A DNA stretch of 64,000 bases from Flavobacterium quisquiliarum (GTDB lineage Bacteria; Bacteroidota; Bacteroidia; Flavobacteriales; Flavobacteriaceae). The position numbers and the translations under genes are program-made. The stretch is from the NCBI RefSeq assembly GCF_019308285.1, contig NZ_WWEM01000007.1, forward strand, positions 1 through 64,000, in the 5' to 3' direction. Shown piece after piece: positions 60,866 through 64,000 of the stretch. The first letter of the stretch is position 1. Every line of letters starts with the position of its first letter. Below the pieces are notes generated by a model. The model had not been told where the DNA came from. It saw only the letters and a program-made list of their open reading frames with translations, and ran no database searches.

Positions 60866-63800
60866 TTAGAAACCTACCTGTAAGCCTATAACACAAGTTA
60901 CAGGTTCTGGATAATCGTAAATTTCTTTTTCTGGGCTGTAAGACTGATAATCTGTAAGCGTAACCAAATTACTTCCTGTAACATAAAGTCTCATATTGCT
61001 TAATCCTAATGGTTTTAGCGTACTTTCTGGGAATTTAAATCCAACAGAAACGTTTTGTAAACGAATGTATGACGCATCTTGCAATCCTAAAGTATTGATG
61101 TACGGCGGATCATTCCCATCTCTTGGTCTCGGCCAGTTTCCTCCTGGATTTTCTGGTGTCCAATAATCTTGTTTGATACCATTTTTAACTCCTCGTAAAG
61201 AACCTCCACGAACATAATCATACAAGAATAAGTTGTCTCTTGTAACACCCTGAACTGTATAAATATCTGCTGAGAAATCAAATTGTTTATATTCTAACGC
61301 CACAGAGAAAGTTCCGAACCAATCCGGCATTTTAGACGTAATTACTCTGTCTTGATCTGGATTTGGATTGGCTCCATTTGACGGATCTGCGTCCCACAAT
61401 TTTATATCTCCAGGATATAAAGTAGTTCCTGTTACCAGCGGAATATTTTCTCCTTCCTGATAAATTCCAACTGCTTTGTATCTGTAATAAACATCAATCG
61501 GTTTTCCAATAAACCATAAGTTTCCAACAGCATCATCTTCTCTTCCGTCTCCGTCTGCATCTTTTCCGTAGATACTTACAATGCTGTTTTTGTTTTTAGT
61601 AAACGTGGCTCCCAGATTCAGTCTAAAATCTTTTGTTTTAATTACATCACCATTCAAAGTCACTTCCAAACCTTTATTGTTGACTTTTCCAATATTAGAA
61701 AGTTTGGTCGTGTAACCTGTATTCGCGTTAAGCGTTTCATAAATCAATAAATCTGAAGTATCGGTATTGTAAACCTCAACTGTTCCATTCAATCTATTTT
61801 TGAATAAACCGAAATCGGCAGCCAAGTTTAATTGAGTAGAAGTTTCCCATCTTAAATCTGGATTGGATAATTGCGAACCTGGCACATAACCCGAAACTTT
61901 TACACCATTGATAATGTAATCTCTCTGAGTTGCCGTTGCCATACTTTGATATGGATCTTTCGGCTGGTTTCCTACTTTACCATAACTTGCTCTTAATTTC
62001 AAGTTGCTGATTACTGGAACGTGCTCTCTCATGAATTCTTCATTCGAAACATTCCATGCTGCATTGACTGCTGGGAAGAATCCCCATTTATTATTGGCTC
62101 CAAAAACGGAAGATCCGTCAGCTCTTCCTGAAACTGTAAAATAATATTTGCTGTCGAAATCGTACTCTAATTTTCCTGCGAAAGAAATCAGCGATCTTTC
62201 ATTTCCTCCAATTTCAGGCGTATTTAAGAAAGCACTTTCTAAACCGTAAATCCCAAGAATATCACTCGGAATTCTGCTTGCTGAGTTTCTAAAATCATTG
62301 TATTCCGAAGAAGTAATCTCATAAACTCCAGTTACATTAAAATGATTTTTTTCGGCTACATTTAAATTATAATGCAAAATATTACTCAATTGATACTCTA
62401 CATTATCTTGAAATCTAATATAACCGCTTCCTTGTCCAGAGTTCGCAATTCCCGAAAGTGATTTCGAAGAATTGAAAGACATGGCTTTGTAATTCCACGA
62501 TCTACGACTAGCATTTAATTTATACGTAAAACCTTTTGCTAAGTTTATATCCAAAAATATATTCATGATATCGTTACGATTCAACTCATTTGTGTTGGTT
62601 TCGTAAACATCAATAAGCGGATTTGGTGTTTCCTGAATTCCTCCCGGCAAGTAACGGAAAGAACCATCTGGATTATATACTTGTCCTAAAGGAGATGTGT
62701 TAATAGCATTATTTAAAATATTTCCAACATTCGGACGGTTTGATTCTGAATACTGAAGTGAAACATTCATTCCTACTTTCAGCCAATCTGTAATTCTCTG
62801 ATCGACATTTACTCGCATCGCTACCTTATCGTAATCCGAATTAGCAATTACTCCAGAAGTATTGATGTAGTTGATACTAGAAAAAATACTAGTTTTCTCT
62901 GTTCCAGATGAAATGCTCACACTATGGTTATTGGTTACGCCCGTTCTTAAAACCAGTTTTTCCCAATCAATATATTTTCCAGATTGAACAGATTCCAATT
63001 CTAAAGGAGTAAAAACCTGATCGTCTGGTCTGTAAACTCCACCATTGCTTGTTCTGTAGGCTTCTCTTTTTAGCTGTGCAAATTCTTCTCCGCTATAAAC
63101 ATCGAAATTTCTGTTGATGGTCTGAACTCCCGAAAAACCATTGTAAGAGATTTTTGCTTTTCCTGTTTTTCCTCTTTTAGTTGTAATTAAGATTACACCA
63201 TTTGAGGCTCTTGCTCCATAAATAGATTGAGCAGCAGCATCTTTTAAGATTTCCAGAGAAGCAATATCATTGGCATTAATATCATTAATGTTTCCAATTA
63301 CGATTCCGTCTGCAATAACAATTGGTTCGTTGCTTCCGTTAATCGATTTTTTTCCTCTGATCTGGATGGAAGAAGAACTTCCAGGCCCGCCATCATTTAA
63401 ACTTACTTGTACTCCGGCAGCTTTACCACGAAGCATTTCTCCAACATCTGAAGTTGCTACTTTGGTCATGTCGCCCGGTTTTACCGAAGCCACAGAACTG
63501 ATTACGTCGCTTTTCTTTTTGGTTCCATAACCTACAACAATAATTTCGTCTAGAGATTGAGAACTTTGTTTTAAAACTACTTTTAGGTTTTTCTTGTTTT
63601 CGGTTTCCACCGAAACCTCATCCATTCCGATGAAAGAGAATACAAGCGTACTTTTTGGGGCAGTACTGATTGTGAAGTTACCATCGAAATCGGTTTGGGT
63701 TCCTTTTGTACTTCCTTTAACGTGAACGTTTACACCCGGAAGAGGCAATCCTGCATTATCGACTACTTTTCCAGTAATCGAACTTTCTTGTGCACTCGCA

Positions 63801-63892
63801 GTGGTTGAGAGAATACACATCAGAAGTAATACAACTAGTTTGAGATATTTTCCTTCACGGCAAAACATCTTTACAGGTTTGTTTTGTTTCAT
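60866..63892 (-). CDS. SusC/RagA TonB-linked outer-membrane transporter
   Basis: A 1008-residue protein: signal peptide ending TASAQ, CarboxypepD_reg-like domain (about 37-110, GKVVDNAGLPLPGVNVHVKGSTKGTQTDFDGNF), the SusC signature (DEIIVVGYGTKKKSDVISSV), plug (115-230, with SIQIRGKKSI) and barrel to the end. No STN domain, so control is likely by a separate regulator. Paired with SusD it imports oligosaccharides. It is first in the minus-strand locus. Only 108 bases of upstream sequence are in the window, with a one-mismatch -7 box on the minus strand (63949-63942). The regulator gene may lie to the right. Confidence 0.96.
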   Translation of the reverse strand: MKQNKPVKMFCREGKYLKLVVLLLMCILSTTASAQESSITGKVVDNAGLPLPGVNVHVKGSTKGTQTDFDGNFTISTAPKSTLVFSFIGMDEVSVETENKKNLKVVLKQSSQSLDEIIVVGYGTKKKSDVISSVASVKPGDMTKVATSDVGEMLRGKAAGVQVSLNDGGPGSSSSIQIRGKKSINGSNEPIVIADGIVIGNINDINANDIASLEILKDAAAQSIYGARASNGVILITTKRGKTGKAKISYNGFSGVQTINRNFDVYSGEEFAQLKREAYRTSNGGVYRPDDQVFTPLELESVQSGKYIDWEKLVLRTGVTNNHSVSISSGTEKTSIFSSINYINTSGVIANSDYDKVAMRVNVDQRITDWLKVGMNVSLQYSESNRPNVGNILNNAINTSPLGQVYNPDGSFRYLPGGIQETPNPLIDVYETNTNELNRNDIMNIFLDINLAKGFTYKLNASRRSWNYKAMSFNSSKSLSGIANSGQGSGYIRFQDNVEYQLSNILHYNLNVAEKNHFNVTGVYEITSSEYNDFRNSASRIPSDILGIYGLESAFLNTPEIGGNERSLISFAGKLEYDFDSKYYFTVSGRADGSSVFGANNKWGFFPAVNAAWNVSNEEFMREHVPVISNLKLRASYGKVGNQPKDPYQSMATATQRDYIINGVKVSGYVPGSQLSNPDLRWETSTQLNLAADFGLFKNRLNGTVEVYNTDTSDLLIYETLNANTGYTTKLSNIGKVNNKGLEVTLNGDVIKTKDFRLNLGATFTKNKNSIVSIYGKDADGDGREDDAVGNLWFIGKPIDVYYRYKAVGIYQEGENIPLVTGTTLYPGDIKLWDADPSNGANPNPDQDRVITSKMPDWFGTFSVALEYKQFDFSADIYTVQGVTRDNLFLYDYVRGGSLRGVKNGIKQDYWTPENPGGNWPRPRDGNDPPYINTLGLQDASYIRLQNVSVGFKFPESTLKPLGLSNMRLYVTGSNLVTLTDYQSYSPEKEIYDYPEPVTCVIGLQVGF

Positions 63893-64000
63893 AAAATAAT
63901 TGTTTGGTTAGTTAGATAGAAATCAGTCATGATTTATGTTGCAAATGTGACTAATAAATGATGGTTTTAGGGGAGGAAAACATTCGCATTTGGGGGCGTG

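Overview
The window looks like chromosome of a Flavobacterium-type member of the Bacteroidota, close in style to F. johnsoniae. The DNA is AT-rich and genes lack Shine-Dalgarno sites. Promoters follow the Bacteroidota pattern TTG, 17-23 nt, TAnnTTTG. There are several TonB-dependent receptors, a SusC/SusD pair, FecI/FecR signalling, many family-specific proteins (DUF4199, DUF4290, DUF4249, DUF5686, START-like) and dense intergenic palindromic repeats. All family calls come from reading the translations; no search was run.

Layout. 1-1122: the right part of an IS3-family insertion sequence, ending 13 bases from rpmE2. 1136-7888: rpmE2, a DUF4199 membrane protein with a GT2 glycosyltransferase, a phosphohexomutase, an MsbA-like ABC exporter behind two chained leader ORFs, and a DUF2971 protein. 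8077-13055 (minus): M23 peptidase, TonB receptor, lipoprotein. 13226-15583: coiled-coil protein, zapA, a probable 6S RNA, rny. 15654-18223 (minus): PAS histidine kinase and xerD. 18306-21187: four small outer-membrane barrels lying between xerD and aroQ. 21922-24411: DUF5686 protein. 24661-28092 (minus): CDF transporter, murA, DUF4290, DUF493. 28518-33398: secreted esterase, a 33-bp inverted-repeat element, a structured-RNA-like hairpin, an AAA ATPase, recQ-fmt. 33579-39754: HU, YqgE, aminotransferase IV, START-like protein, tRNA-Met, two orphan small genes, a MocR regulator, GNAT, glutamine amidotransferase. 39862-46607 (minus): a giant DUF2339 membrane protein, a relic of a second glutamine amidotransferase, and a cation/proton antiporter with its lipoprotein. 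46865-52064: ECF sigma factor, small HMA-like protein, FecR, STN-type TonB receptor, DUF4249 lipoprotein. 52147-52746: DUF6624 protein. 52981-63892 (minus): a polysaccharide utilisation locus running SusC, SusD, GH10, PKD lipoprotein, agarase-like clan GH-A enzyme, GH2.

How the genes work together. Two regions read as pathways. The FecI-small protein-FecR-receptor-DUF4249 block is a complete cell-surface signalling and import unit. The SusCD locus should bind, cut and import a beta-linked glycan. Its GH10 departs from the family at glycone-subsite residues, its GH2 carries the N-x-K motif of glucuronidases, and a clan GH-A enzyme of uncertain family lies between them, so the substrate may be a uronic-acid-bearing glycan rather than plain xylan. 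No CRISPR array, prophage, restriction system or recognisable defence island was seen. The most unusual items are the paired ATGA-linked leader ORFs, the unusual SusCD locus, the repeat families, the amidotransferase relic with its duplicated upstream sequence, and MurA with Asp in place of the catalytic Cys.
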